The position numbers and the translations under genes are program-made. The notes under the pieces were generated by a model, which saw only the letters and a program-made list of their open reading frames with translations, was not told where the DNA came from and searched no databases. A DNA stretch of 23,541 nt. It comes from DATKKX01 sp035542775 (lineage in GTDB: Bacteria > Planctomycetota > Phycisphaerae > UBA1845 > UTPLA1). The stretch lies in NCBI GenBank assembly GCA_035542775.1, contig DATKKX010000082.1:1-23541 (forward strand). The letters run 5' to 3'. Numbering within the stretch: the first letter of the stretch is position 1; every line of letters begins with the position of its first letter. Below, piece after piece: positions 7,412 to 14,046 of the stretch.

Positions 7412-8499
7412 CTGACACTCGCTTGACACGTCGAGAGCTACTCCAACGCGGCGCCGGCGCCGTCATCGCCGCCGGTCTGGCCGCTGCCGGCGGATATGCC
7501 CTGTACGATCCCAAGGGTAATCGCGGGCTACGAACGGCCAACGACGCCGCCCTGAAACTGAAGAATTATTTCGCCGACATCGACTTTCCCGCCTCCAGCC
7601 CGCGGCTCAGCATCGCCACCGGCGGCCCGGAGTCCATGGAGAAGCTCGTCCGCGCCGCCATCGGCGGCCTCGACCCCTCCCAGGGCATCAAGCGATTCAT
7701 CACCAAGGGCGACGTCGTCCTCATCAAGCCGAACGTCGGCTTCGATCGCGCCCCCCATCTCGGCGCGACCACCAACCCGGAAGTCCTCCGCTGGACCATC
7801 CGCCTGTGCAACGAGGCGGGTGCCGGCCGGGTCATCATCGCCGACAACCCCATCGAGTCGCCCGACGCGTGCTTCTCCAAGTCCGGCATCAAGGAGATCG
7901 CCGACGCCGAGGGGGCCAAGGTGATGCTGCCGGCGGAAAACACCTTCGCCACGCTGGCCATCCGTGACCGGGCTCCCGATCCCACCCGCGGCGAAGCGCT
8001 GGGACGATGGCAGCTCTTCCACCGCCCGCTCGCCGATGCCACCAAGGTCATCGGTCTGGCCCCGATCAAGGACCACAACCTCTGCGGTGCATCGATGAAC
8101 CTGAAAAACTGGTACGGGCTCCTCGGCGGCCGCCGCAACCAGTTCCACCAGGCTATCCACAACATCATCAGCGACCTCGGCCTGATGATGAGCCCGACGC
8201 TGGTCATCGCTGACGGCACCCGTGTCATGATGCGAAACGGACCGACCGGCGGGCGCACGACAGATGTAAAACCCGGCGGCGAGATCGGCCGTCCGACGAT
8301 CGTCGCGTCCGTCGACCCAGTGGCCTGCGATGCATGGTGCTATCAGCACCTGCTCGGCCGCGATCCGGCGAAACTGGCGTACCTGGAAATGGCGCAACGC
8401 AAGATCGCCGAGCAGACTGCCACAGGAGTCAAACGCCTGGGCGAGCGCGATTGGCAGGCATACGAACGCGCCGGACTGATTGCGAAAGCTGTGCTCTAG
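7408..8499 (+). CDS. Tat-signal DUF362 protein
   Basis: A 363-residue protein starting with a twin-arginine signal (TRRELLQRG followed by AGAVIAAGLAAAGG), so it is probably exported folded and carrying a cofactor. DUF362 hallmarks are visible: VVLIKPNVG (103-111), VIIADNP (142-148), the block KDHNLCGASMNLKNWYG (221-237) and VIADG / VDPVACDAWC (302-311). Cysteines at 134, 155, 226, 307 and 311 do not form a ferredoxin motif, so any cluster would need unusual ligation. DUF362 proteins are often encoded beside iron-sulphur proteins, and here the polyferredoxin follows after 23 bp. The start is the ATG of an ATGA overlap with the DUF6599 gene, which implies translational coupling. Biochemical function is not known. 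Confidence 0.85.
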   Translation: MTDTRLTRRELLQRGAGAVIAAGLAAAGGYALYDPKGNRGLRTANDAALKLKNYFADIDFPASSPRLSIATGGPESMEKLVRAAIGGLDPSQGIKRFITKGDVVLIKPNVGFDRAPHLGATTNPEVLRWTIRLCNEAGAGRVIIADNPIESPDACFSKSGIKEIADAEGAKVMLPAENTFATLAIRDRAPDPTRGEALGRWQLFHRPLADATKVIGLAPIKDHNLCGASMNLKNWYGLLGGRRNQFHQAIHNIISDLGLMMSPTLVIADGTRVMMRNGPTGGRTTDVKPGGEIGRPTIVASVDPVACDAWCYQHLLGRDPAKLAYLEMAQRKIAEQTATGVKRLGERDWQAYERAGLIAKAVL

Positions 8500-8522
8500 A
8501 AGCCGAACAGGAAGCCTAATCC

Positions 8523-10394
8523 TTGTCAGAAACGCCCAAGCAACGCAGCCCAGTCACAGAGTTCCACGAATCCCACGGCAACTGGCTGCGCATAACAACT
8601 GTCCGCATCATCGTTCAGACAACGATGTTCGCTCTGTTTCTCTCATTCGTCGCCCTGACGACCTTCGCCAAGCTGGACCAGTATCCCACGCTGCGGCACT
8701 GGGTCAGCAAGATTCTCGAAGTCGACCCGCTCGTCTCGATCGCCACCGCGCTGACCACGCACACCATCTATAAGGGCCTGCTCTGGTCGTTGCTGATTCT
8801 CATCCCGACCCTCTTCATCGGCCGCTTCTTCTGCGGCTGGATCTGTCCCTATGGGGCGTTGCACCACTTCGTCGGTTGGGCCTTCGGCGGCCTCAAGGGC
8901 AAGCGAAAGGCCGACGCCAACCGTTACCGCCCAATGTTCGCGTTCAAGTACTATGTCCTGCTGGCCATGCTGGTCCTGACGATCTTCGGCAGCCTCCAAA
9001 TCGGCCTGCTCGATCCCATCTGCCTCGTGTATCGCTCCTTTACCGGCTCGGTTCTGCCGGCTTTGAACATGCCCGTTCAGAGCATTTTCGGCGACTACCG
9101 CCTCCACCAGGGTGGCTGGTTCATCGGCGCACTGCTGTTCTTTTTCGTTGCCATGAACCTCGTCATCCCGCGGTTTTTCTGCCGCGTGCTGTGCCCGCTG
9201 GGCGCCCTCATGGGCTTCCTCAGCCGCTTCGCCTGGTGGCGGATCGAACGCAACTGCGACCTTTGCGACTACTGCAACCAATGCCCCACAAGCTGCGAAG
9301 GGGCCTGCGAGCCCGACAAAGAGCTGCGCAGGAGCGAGTGTTTCGTCTGTTTCAACTGCATCGAGGACTGTCCGACCGGTGCCCTGACCTTCGCCTTCCT
9401 GCCTCCGAAGGACCACGAGGTTACATCGCCGGATGTTCGCCGCCGCAGCGTCGTCGTCGCAGCTTTGGCCGGCCTTGCCCTCTACCCGTTTGCACGCTCT
9501 TCCGCCGGCAGCACCCGGAATTTCTCCGCCAAGTGCATCCGCCCGCCCGGCTCCACCGAGGAGCTCGAATTTCTCAGTCGCTGCATTAAGTGCGGTCAGT
9601 GCATCCGCGTCTGCCCGACAAACGTCCTCCAGCCCGCCTGGTCCGAGGCAGGCGTCGAGGGCCTCTGGACGCCGGTGATGAACTTCCGTATCGGCCATTG
9701 CCAGCTCCACTGCACCGCCTGCGGTCAGGTCTGCCCGACCGGCGCAATCCAACGAATCTCAGTCGAGGAAAAGCTCGGCCTGGGCGAATTCGCCGACCGC
9801 GGACCGATCAAGCTCGGCACCGCCCACTTCGATACGGGCAGGTGCCTGCCCTACAGCAAGAACATCCCCTGCGTCGTCTGCGAGGAGGTCTGTCCCACCA
9901 GCCCCAAGGCGATCTACACCGAGCGGCAGATGCGAACCATCCGAGACGGCAAGAAAACCGTCACCGCCTCTACAGACAGCACAGTTACCCTGGGCGACCC
10001 GCCCCTGGCGGGCCAAACGCTTGCCCAGCCGACGACCTTCCCGCCCGACCGCTTTAGAGGCGACGAAACCACGCTCTGTTATGTCCTGATCCGGCATCCC
10101 GACGGCATGACCGAGACCCAGCGGATCCTCGGCAACGACGCCCGGACCCTGCGGATCGAGGGCCGGTTCGCCCGGGCCCCGGAAACCGGGTCCACGGCGA
10201 CGATCAAGCTGGAATACAAGGTCCCCAGCGTGGATACCCGGCTGTGCATCGGCTGCGGCTTATGCGAGCGGGAATGTCCGGTGGTCGGTGATCGCCGGGC
10301 GGTGTACGTGACAGCCGAAGGGGAAAGCCGTTCTCAATACTATGGAGAGCGCGATCGCAACCGGTCGCTCAGGCTACTGAAGTCGGAAGGATAA
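8523..10394 (+). CDS. Polytopic NapH/NapG-like polyferredoxin
   Basis: A 623-residue membrane iron-sulphur protein. The N-terminal half is NapH/CcoG-like, with hydrophobic segments around 28-48, 84-104, 142-162 and 198-218 and the motifs FFCGWICPYG (103-111) and FCRVLCPLG (219-227). Cys clusters follow at 245-262, 273-283 (CxxCxxCxxxCP), 354-364, 393-404, 441-457 and 575-585. From about 305 (RRRSVVVAALAGLAL, a further membrane helix), the RPPGSTEELEFLSRCIKCGQC region resembles NapG/MauM ferredoxins, so this looks like a NapH-NapG fusion. About 100 residues without a Cys cluster (about 468-570) separate the last ferredoxin motif from the rest. The likely role is electron transfer from the quinol pool to periplasmic acceptors. 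The start is TTG: AGGAAG (8509-8514) lies eight bases upstream and no ATG fits. Confidence 0.88.
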   Translation: MSETPKQRSPVTEFHESHGNWLRITTVRIIVQTTMFALFLSFVALTTFAKLDQYPTLRHWVSKILEVDPLVSIATALTTHTIYKGLLWSLLILIPTLFIGRFFCGWICPYGALHHFVGWAFGGLKGKRKADANRYRPMFAFKYYVLLAMLVLTIFGSLQIGLLDPICLVYRSFTGSVLPALNMPVQSIFGDYRLHQGGWFIGALLFFFVAMNLVIPRFFCRVLCPLGALMGFLSRFAWWRIERNCDLCDYCNQCPTSCEGACEPDKELRRSECFVCFNCIEDCPTGALTFAFLPPKDHEVTSPDVRRRSVVVAALAGLALYPFARSSAGSTRNFSAKCIRPPGSTEELEFLSRCIKCGQCIRVCPTNVLQPAWSEAGVEGLWTPVMNFRIGHCQLHCTACGQVCPTGAIQRISVEEKLGLGEFADRGPIKLGTAHFDTGRCLPYSKNIPCVVCEEVCPTSPKAIYTERQMRTIRDGKKTVTASTDSTVTLGDPPLAGQTLAQPTTFPPDRFRGDETTLCYVLIRHPDGMTETQRILGNDARTLRIEGRFARAPETGSTATIKLEYKVPSVDTRLCIGCGLCERECPVVGDRRAVYVTAEGESRSQYYGERDRNRSLRLLKSEG

Positions 10395-10409
10395 GACCAC
10401 AGACATCAC

Positions 10410-10459
10410 GTAGGGCGGGTTTCACCCCGCGAACGAACGGCGGGCCGAGCCCGCCCTAC
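10410..10459. repeat. Nested palindrome GTAGGGCGGG...CCCGCCCTAC
   Basis: Perfect 10-base arms at 10410-10419 and 10450-10459 enclose a second stem, CCCGC (10426-10430) with GCGGG (10440-10444). It fills most of the 86-bp gap between the polyferredoxin and the first Tat reductase and could attenuate or stabilise read-through RNA. I recall near-identical TAGGGCGGGTTTCACCCCGC strings between genes in several environmental bacterial genomes; that recollection is unverified. Confidence 0.7.
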
Positions 10460-10480
10460 ATGTAACACAGGAGCAGAGGC

Positions 10481-11752
10481 ATGGCCCAGGATCTAGAGAG
10501 CGACGGCATTTCCAGGCGCGAATTCGTCAAGGCGGGAGTCACTGCGGCCGCAGTGGGGGGGCTGGCGCTGCCGGCATGGGCTGAACCCCCGGACGACAAA
10601 AAGGACAAGAAAGGCGATGAAGAGGGCCAGGATGAGAAGATCGAACTGGTGCCCACTCGCCGCCTGGGTCGCACCGGCATTCAGGTCTCCATGCTCGAGG
10701 TCGGAGCGACCGGCAAGGAAACTCGCCGCTTCAGAAATGCCGTATACAGGGCCGGTGTTCGCATGGCCGACACCGCCGCCGCCTACGAGAACGGAAAGCA
10801 CGAGAACGGCCTGGGCAAATGGCTGGCCAAGGAAGGCAAGCGCAAGGAGTTCTTCGTCGTCAGCAAGGACATGCCCAACACCCCGGACGAATGGGTGAAG
10901 ATGCTCGACAAGCGCCTGGAGAACTTCCAGAGCGACTACATCGACCTGTTCTTCATTCACGGCCTCGGCGAACCGGAGATCAAGTTCAAGATGACTCCGG
11001 AGGAAATCCTGGAAGTGCCCAAGTCCAAGGAATGGGCCGCCGCCGCCGACAAAATGAAGAAGTCCGGCAAGATCAAGTTCGCCGGCTTCGCCTTGCACGG
11101 CGAGGTTCCCATCCGCACGCAACTCCTGAACAACGCCGCCGCCGGCGGATGGGTCGACGCGATTATGCTCATGTACGACCTGCCGACGGTCCACGAACAC
11201 GCCGACTTCAACAAAGCCCTCGACGCCTGCCACAAGGCCGGCGTCGGTCTGATCGCGATGAAGACCGGACGAGGGCTGAAGAACATCGAGAAAGACCTGC
11301 CCACGTTCAAGGACTTGGGACTGAGCCCCAATGCCGCGGTCCTTCACTCCGTCTGGACCGACGAGCGGATTTCCAGCATCTGCTCCGCCATGACCAATCT
11401 GAAGATCCTCAGGGAGAACGTGGCCGCCGCCAAGAACTTCAAGCCGCTCAAGAAAGAGCAGATGGCCGCGATGCTCGATCTGTACAAGCAGCCCGGCCGG
11501 CGGTTCTGCGCCGCCTGCGACGGTCGCTGCAAGCGGGCCGCGGGCACTGAGGCCGCACTAAACGACATCGTCCGCTATCTGTCCTATTACGAGATGGACG
11601 GCGATCGCGGGCGGGCCCGGGAACTGTTTGCCAGGCTGTCGCCGCGGCACCGTGATTGGAGCTCGGCCGACCTGGCTGCGGCTTCGCACGCCTGTTGCAG
11701 CAAGCTCGACTTCGAGACCTTGCTCACACGGGCCCGGCAAAAGCTGGCGTGA
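10481..11752 (+). CDS. Tat-exported aldo/keto reductase with Cys-rich C-terminal domain (copy 1)
   Basis: A 423-residue protein with a twin-arginine signal (SRREFVKAGVTAAAVGGLALPAWA), a highly charged linker (about 37-55) and an AKR barrel. The tetrad is present: D97 (MADTAAAY), Y102, K129 (VVSKD) and H160 (FFIHG). The usual I-I-G-x-K/R-S cofactor loop before the terminal L-x-EN is replaced by ICSAMTN (300-306), although LREN remains. The C-terminal domain has C343, C346, C350 (CAACDGRC), then C405/C406 after NDIVRYLSYYEMDG. I recall related planctomycete Tat reductases with two full ferredoxin-type Cys motifs there; here the set is reduced. AGGAG (10469-10473) lies seven bases before the ATG. 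It is a tandem paralogue of the next gene and probably acts in the periplasm on an unknown substrate. Confidence 0.88.
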   Translation: MAQDLESDGISRREFVKAGVTAAAVGGLALPAWAEPPDDKKDKKGDEEGQDEKIELVPTRRLGRTGIQVSMLEVGATGKETRRFRNAVYRAGVRMADTAAAYENGKHENGLGKWLAKEGKRKEFFVVSKDMPNTPDEWVKMLDKRLENFQSDYIDLFFIHGLGEPEIKFKMTPEEILEVPKSKEWAAAADKMKKSGKIKFAGFALHGEVPIRTQLLNNAAAGGWVDAIMLMYDLPTVHEHADFNKALDACHKAGVGLIAMKTGRGLKNIEKDLPTFKDLGLSPNAAVLHSVWTDERISSICSAMTNLKILRENVAAAKNFKPLKKEQMAAMLDLYKQPGRRFCAACDGRCKRAAGTEAALNDIVRYLSYYEMDGDRGRARELFARLSPRHRDWSSADLAAASHACCSKLDFETLLTRARQKLA

Positions 11753-11803
11753 TCGGCGCATTGGCCCGCCTGATTCCGCGGGTCGATCTGCCCGATTTCG
11801 TAG

Positions 11804-11825
11804 CGTCGGCCTTCCCCGGCCGACG
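11804..11825. repeat. Palindrome CGTCGGCC-TTCCCC-GGCCGACG
   Basis: A perfect eight-base stem (11804-11811 with 11818-11825) around the loop TTCCCC, flanked on both sides by TAG. It lies in the 207-bp gap between the two Tat reductases, 28 bp before the intrinsic terminator. It looks like a formulaic intergenic repeat; only one copy is present in this window. Confidence 0.65.
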
Positions 11826-11852
11826 TAGAACGCCACAAGACGCAAATCAAAG

Positions 11853-11883
11853 CCCACGGCGTAACGCGGCCGTGGGTTTTTTT
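11853..11883 (+). terminator. Intrinsic (rho-independent) terminator after Tat reductase copy 1
   Basis: CCCACGGC (11853-11860) pairs perfectly with GCCGTGGG (11869-11876), with an eight-base loop, and is followed at once by seven T (11877-11883). This is the clearest terminator in the window. It should stop most transcription before copy 2. Confidence 0.9.
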
Positions 11884-11925
11884 GCACGCCCTCTGCCGGC
11901 CCTTCTTTTTTCGCTCTTCATCCTT

Positions 11926-11931
11926 CATAAT
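11926..11931 (+). promoter_or_regulatory. Candidate -10 box for Tat reductase copy 2
   Basis: CATAAT (5/6 to TATAAT) lies between the terminator and the AAGGAG ribosome-binding site (11947-11952) of the next gene, inside a TTCATCCTTCATAAT repeat word. No convincing -35 box is present. A promoter is expected here because the terminator isolates the gene. Confidence 0.3.
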
Positions 11932-11959
11932 TCGCCCTTTCTCTTTAAGGAGCAAAACC

Positions 11960-13216
11960 ATGACCGGAGAGAACGACCTTACTGTTTCACGACGCGACTT
12001 CGTCAAAGCCAGCCTCACCGCGGCCGCGTTTGCCGCGACGGCAAAGGCCATCCAGCCCGAGCAGAAGGAGGAAGAAGAGGAGGGCGAGGAGAAGGAGCTC
12101 AAGAAGGAAGACCTCGTGCCGACCCGCCCGCTGGGCAAAACCGGCGTGAAGGTCTCGATCCTCAACCTCGGCACCACCCGCAAACCCTCCAAGCGGATGT
12201 TGAACGCCATGTACGCCGCCGGCATCCGCTACATCGACACCGCCGCCAGCTACGTGAACGGGCAGGTCGAGCCGCTCCTCGCCGAGTGGATGGCCAAGGC
12301 GGGCAACCGCAAGGAGTTCTTCATCGTCACCAAGGACGGCGGCAAGACCCCCGAGGAATGGGCCGGCAAAGTCGACGATCGCCTCAAGGCGCTCAAGACC
12401 GATTACATCGACCTCTTCTTCATTCACGGCGTCGGCGGCGGCAGCCGAGGCGGTGAGCCCGACACCGCGCAAGTGAACTGGCCGAAGGACAAGGAATGGA
12501 AAGCCGCGGCTGGGAAGCTGAAGAAGTCCGGCAAGGTCAAGTTCACTGGCTTCAGCACCCACACCGGCTTTCCGGTCCGCGCCGATCTGCTCAAGAACGC
12601 GGCGGAAGGCGGCTGGGTCGATGCCCTCATGACCGCCTACGATCCGCTGACCGTCAAAGAGAACGCCGATTTCAACAAGGCCCTCGATGCCTGCCACAAG
12701 GCCGGCGTCGGCCTCATCAGCATGAAGCAGATGCGCGGCGCCAAAGAGGCCCCCAAGTTCCTGCCCGATTTTGAGAAAATGGGCCTGAACACCTACACCG
12801 CCACCCTGCACGCCGTCTGGACCGACGAGCGCATCGCCAGCATCTGCAACGACATACCGAGCATCGAAATACTCAAGGAGAACGTGGCTGCCGCCAAGAA
12901 GTTCAAGCCGCTGGACAAGAAGCAGATGGCCGCCGTCATCGGCGTCCTGGAGCGGACCGGCAAGCGGTTCTGCAACGCCTGCGACGGTAGTTGCCGGCGA
13001 GCCGCCGGCACCAAGGCGGCTCTGAACGACATCGTCCGCTATCTGTCGTATTACGAGATGGACGGGTGCCGCGAGGAGGCCCGTCGGCTGTTTGCCGCGC
13101 TATCGCCCGAGGAGCGAGACTGGCACCTGGCGGATCTGGCCGCGGCGGCGCACGCCTGCCACAGCAAGCTTGATTTCGCCACGTTGCTGGCCCGTGCCGA
13201 GGAGAAGCTGGCATGA
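11960..13216 (+). CDS. Tat-exported aldo/keto reductase with Cys-rich C-terminal domain (copy 2)
   Basis: A 418-residue paralogue of the preceding gene. ATG 11960 is chosen because AAGGAG (11947-11952) sits seven bases before it and a Tat signal (SRRDFVKASLTAAAFAATAKA) starts at once; the longer reading from 11882 would begin inside the terminator T-run. An acidic/basic linker (about 34-50, EEEEEGEEKELKKED) precedes the barrel. The tetrad is D93 (YIDTAASY), Y98, K125 (VTKDG) and H156 (FFIHG). The cofactor loop is again atypical: ICNDIPSIEILKEN (296-309). Cys ligand candidates are C338, C341, C345 (CNACDGSC) and C400 (AHACHSK). It should have its own promoter. The next gene is convergent, beyond a hairpin. 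Product class is firm; substrate and electron source are unknown. Confidence 0.88.
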   Translation: MTGENDLTVSRRDFVKASLTAAAFAATAKAIQPEQKEEEEEGEEKELKKEDLVPTRPLGKTGVKVSILNLGTTRKPSKRMLNAMYAAGIRYIDTAASYVNGQVEPLLAEWMAKAGNRKEFFIVTKDGGKTPEEWAGKVDDRLKALKTDYIDLFFIHGVGGGSRGGEPDTAQVNWPKDKEWKAAAGKLKKSGKVKFTGFSTHTGFPVRADLLKNAAEGGWVDALMTAYDPLTVKENADFNKALDACHKAGVGLISMKQMRGAKEAPKFLPDFEKMGLNTYTATLHAVWTDERIASICNDIPSIEILKENVAAAKKFKPLDKKQMAAVIGVLERTGKRFCNACDGSCRRAAGTKAALNDIVRYLSYYEMDGCREEARRLFAALSPEERDWHLADLAAAAHACHSKLDFATLLARAEEKLA

Positions 13217-13276
13217 CTTGATGGGGTGGATTCCAGCCGCCGGCACCCTTGGCGGCGGAAACTTGAAGGTCGATTG

Positions 13277-13319
13277 ATGAAAGGTGGCTCACTCTCAACC
13301 GGAGTGGACCACCTTTCAT
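13277..13319. terminator. Hairpin between convergent genes, probable bidirectional terminator or repeat
   Basis: ATGAAAGGTGG (13277-13287) pairs with CCACCTTTCAT (13309-13319), and an inner imperfect stem CACTC/GAGTG continues after one mismatch. On the plus strand ATTTTTCATCC follows, a weak T-run; on the minus strand there is none of note. It sits between the Tat reductase stop (13216) and the stop of the minus-strand gene (13330). The TTTCATCCTTCATCC flank resembles the 3446-3490 element. Confidence 0.6.
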
Positions 13320-13329
13320 TTTTCATCCT

Positions 13330-13815
13330 TCATCCTTTCGGGCGCCGGCGTACAAACCTCGCTCCGATCAGGCCCGTCACCGCGATCACCATCGGCGTGC
13401 CCGTGCCGCAGAGCGAAGGCTCCCGCGACCTGCCGAACCGCTGTCCCGTGGTCGGCCCCACAAACGTCACCTTTCCGAGCAGGGCCCCGCGCTGGCAGCC
13501 GGATTCCGGTGTCACGCGGTACATGAATGTGGCCGTCCCGGTGAAGCCGTCATCGGGAATAAACACAAAATCAGTCGACTCCTTGCCGGGCACGAGTGTC
13601 CCCCCAAGCGGGTACTGATAGATGCTGACATAGCCGCTGCCGAGATTCTTGACGCCCACGGTGAAAGGCACGGCCTCCTGCGACGTGACGTTCACGGAGA
13701 TGTCTTCCACGACCGGGCAGGTCGGCGCCTGGGCCTGGCCCCATGCTGTGGCCGCCTGCAGCGCGACCACCGCCGAGCAGAGCGCGAACCACCGGAAACT
13801 TGCTGTCCTTTCCAT
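13330..13815 (-). CDS. Small exported Ig-like protein with C-terminal sorting tail
   Basis: A 161-residue surface or envelope protein. ATG 13815 is preferred to the upstream start at 13872 because AGGAGG (13826-13821) lies five bases before it and it begins a signal peptide (MERTASFRWFALCSAVVALQAATAWGQ). The middle (about 49-102) ends FVFIPDDGFTGTATFMYRVT, typical of cadherin-like/Big_9 Ig folds. The C-terminus is tripartite: CGTGTP (136-141), a short hydrophobic helix (142-152) and RFVRRR (153-158). I associate such CG/helix/RRR tails with planctomycete secreted proteins, similar in plan to PEP-CTERM sorting signals. The role is structural or adhesive by inference. It is convergent with Tat reductase copy 2. 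Confidence 0.75.
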   Translation of the reverse strand: MERTASFRWFALCSAVVALQAATAWGQAQAPTCPVVEDISVNVTSQEAVPFTVGVKNLGSGYVSIYQYPLGGTLVPGKESTDFVFIPDDGFTGTATFMYRVTPESGCQRGALLGKVTFVGPTTGQRFGRSREPSLCGTGTPMVIAVTGLIGARFVRRRPKG

Positions 13816-13823
13816 ATCCCCCT

Positions 13824-13848
13824 CCTCGCGAGGTACGTCGCCGTACCT
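13824..13848 (-). promoter_or_regulatory. Two overlapping palindromes at the ribosome-binding site of the Ig-like gene
   Basis: A perfect stem AGGTACG/CGTACCT (13831-13837 with 13842-13848, four-base loop) overlaps by three bases the palindrome CCTCGCGAGG (13824-13833), which itself covers half of the AGGAGG site (13821-13826). The two pairings use shared bases, so they could be alternative structures. Function is inferred. Confidence 0.4.
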
Positions 13849-13884
13849 TCCCCTCGTGGCGACATGAGCCACGGCCCCTACTTC

Positions 13885-13890
13885 AGTATA
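13885..13890 (-). promoter_or_regulatory. Candidate -10 box for the Ig-like gene
   Basis: On the minus strand TATACT (5/6 to TATAAT) lies 69 bp before the ATG at 13815; the -35 position (ATCATC) is poor. If used, the leader would contain the palindromes at 13824-13848. Confidence 0.25.
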
Positions 13891-14046
13891 TCCACGTGGG
13901 GTGGCGAGATGATGGAATTCGGCAAGCTACGGTGGGGCGAATTGCGGATCGAACGCACGCGGCCAATTATCGGAACCGGCGCCGCGCCGTAGTAGACAAT
14001 ATTGAAGCTGAGACGGAGCCGGTAAGAACTTCGGCCAGGCGGAAGA

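Noticed and set aside
8643..9752. 369-codon minus-strand frame opposite the polyferredoxin
   Set aside because: The plus strand encodes many ordered CxxCxxCxxxCP motifs; the antisense protein is low-complexity Ala/Glu/Gly.
11882..11959. Upstream TTG extension of Tat AKR copy 2
   Set aside because: It would begin within the terminator T-run, adds Phe/Ser/Arg-rich residues before the Tat signal and lacks a ribosome-binding site; ATG 11960 has AAGGAG.
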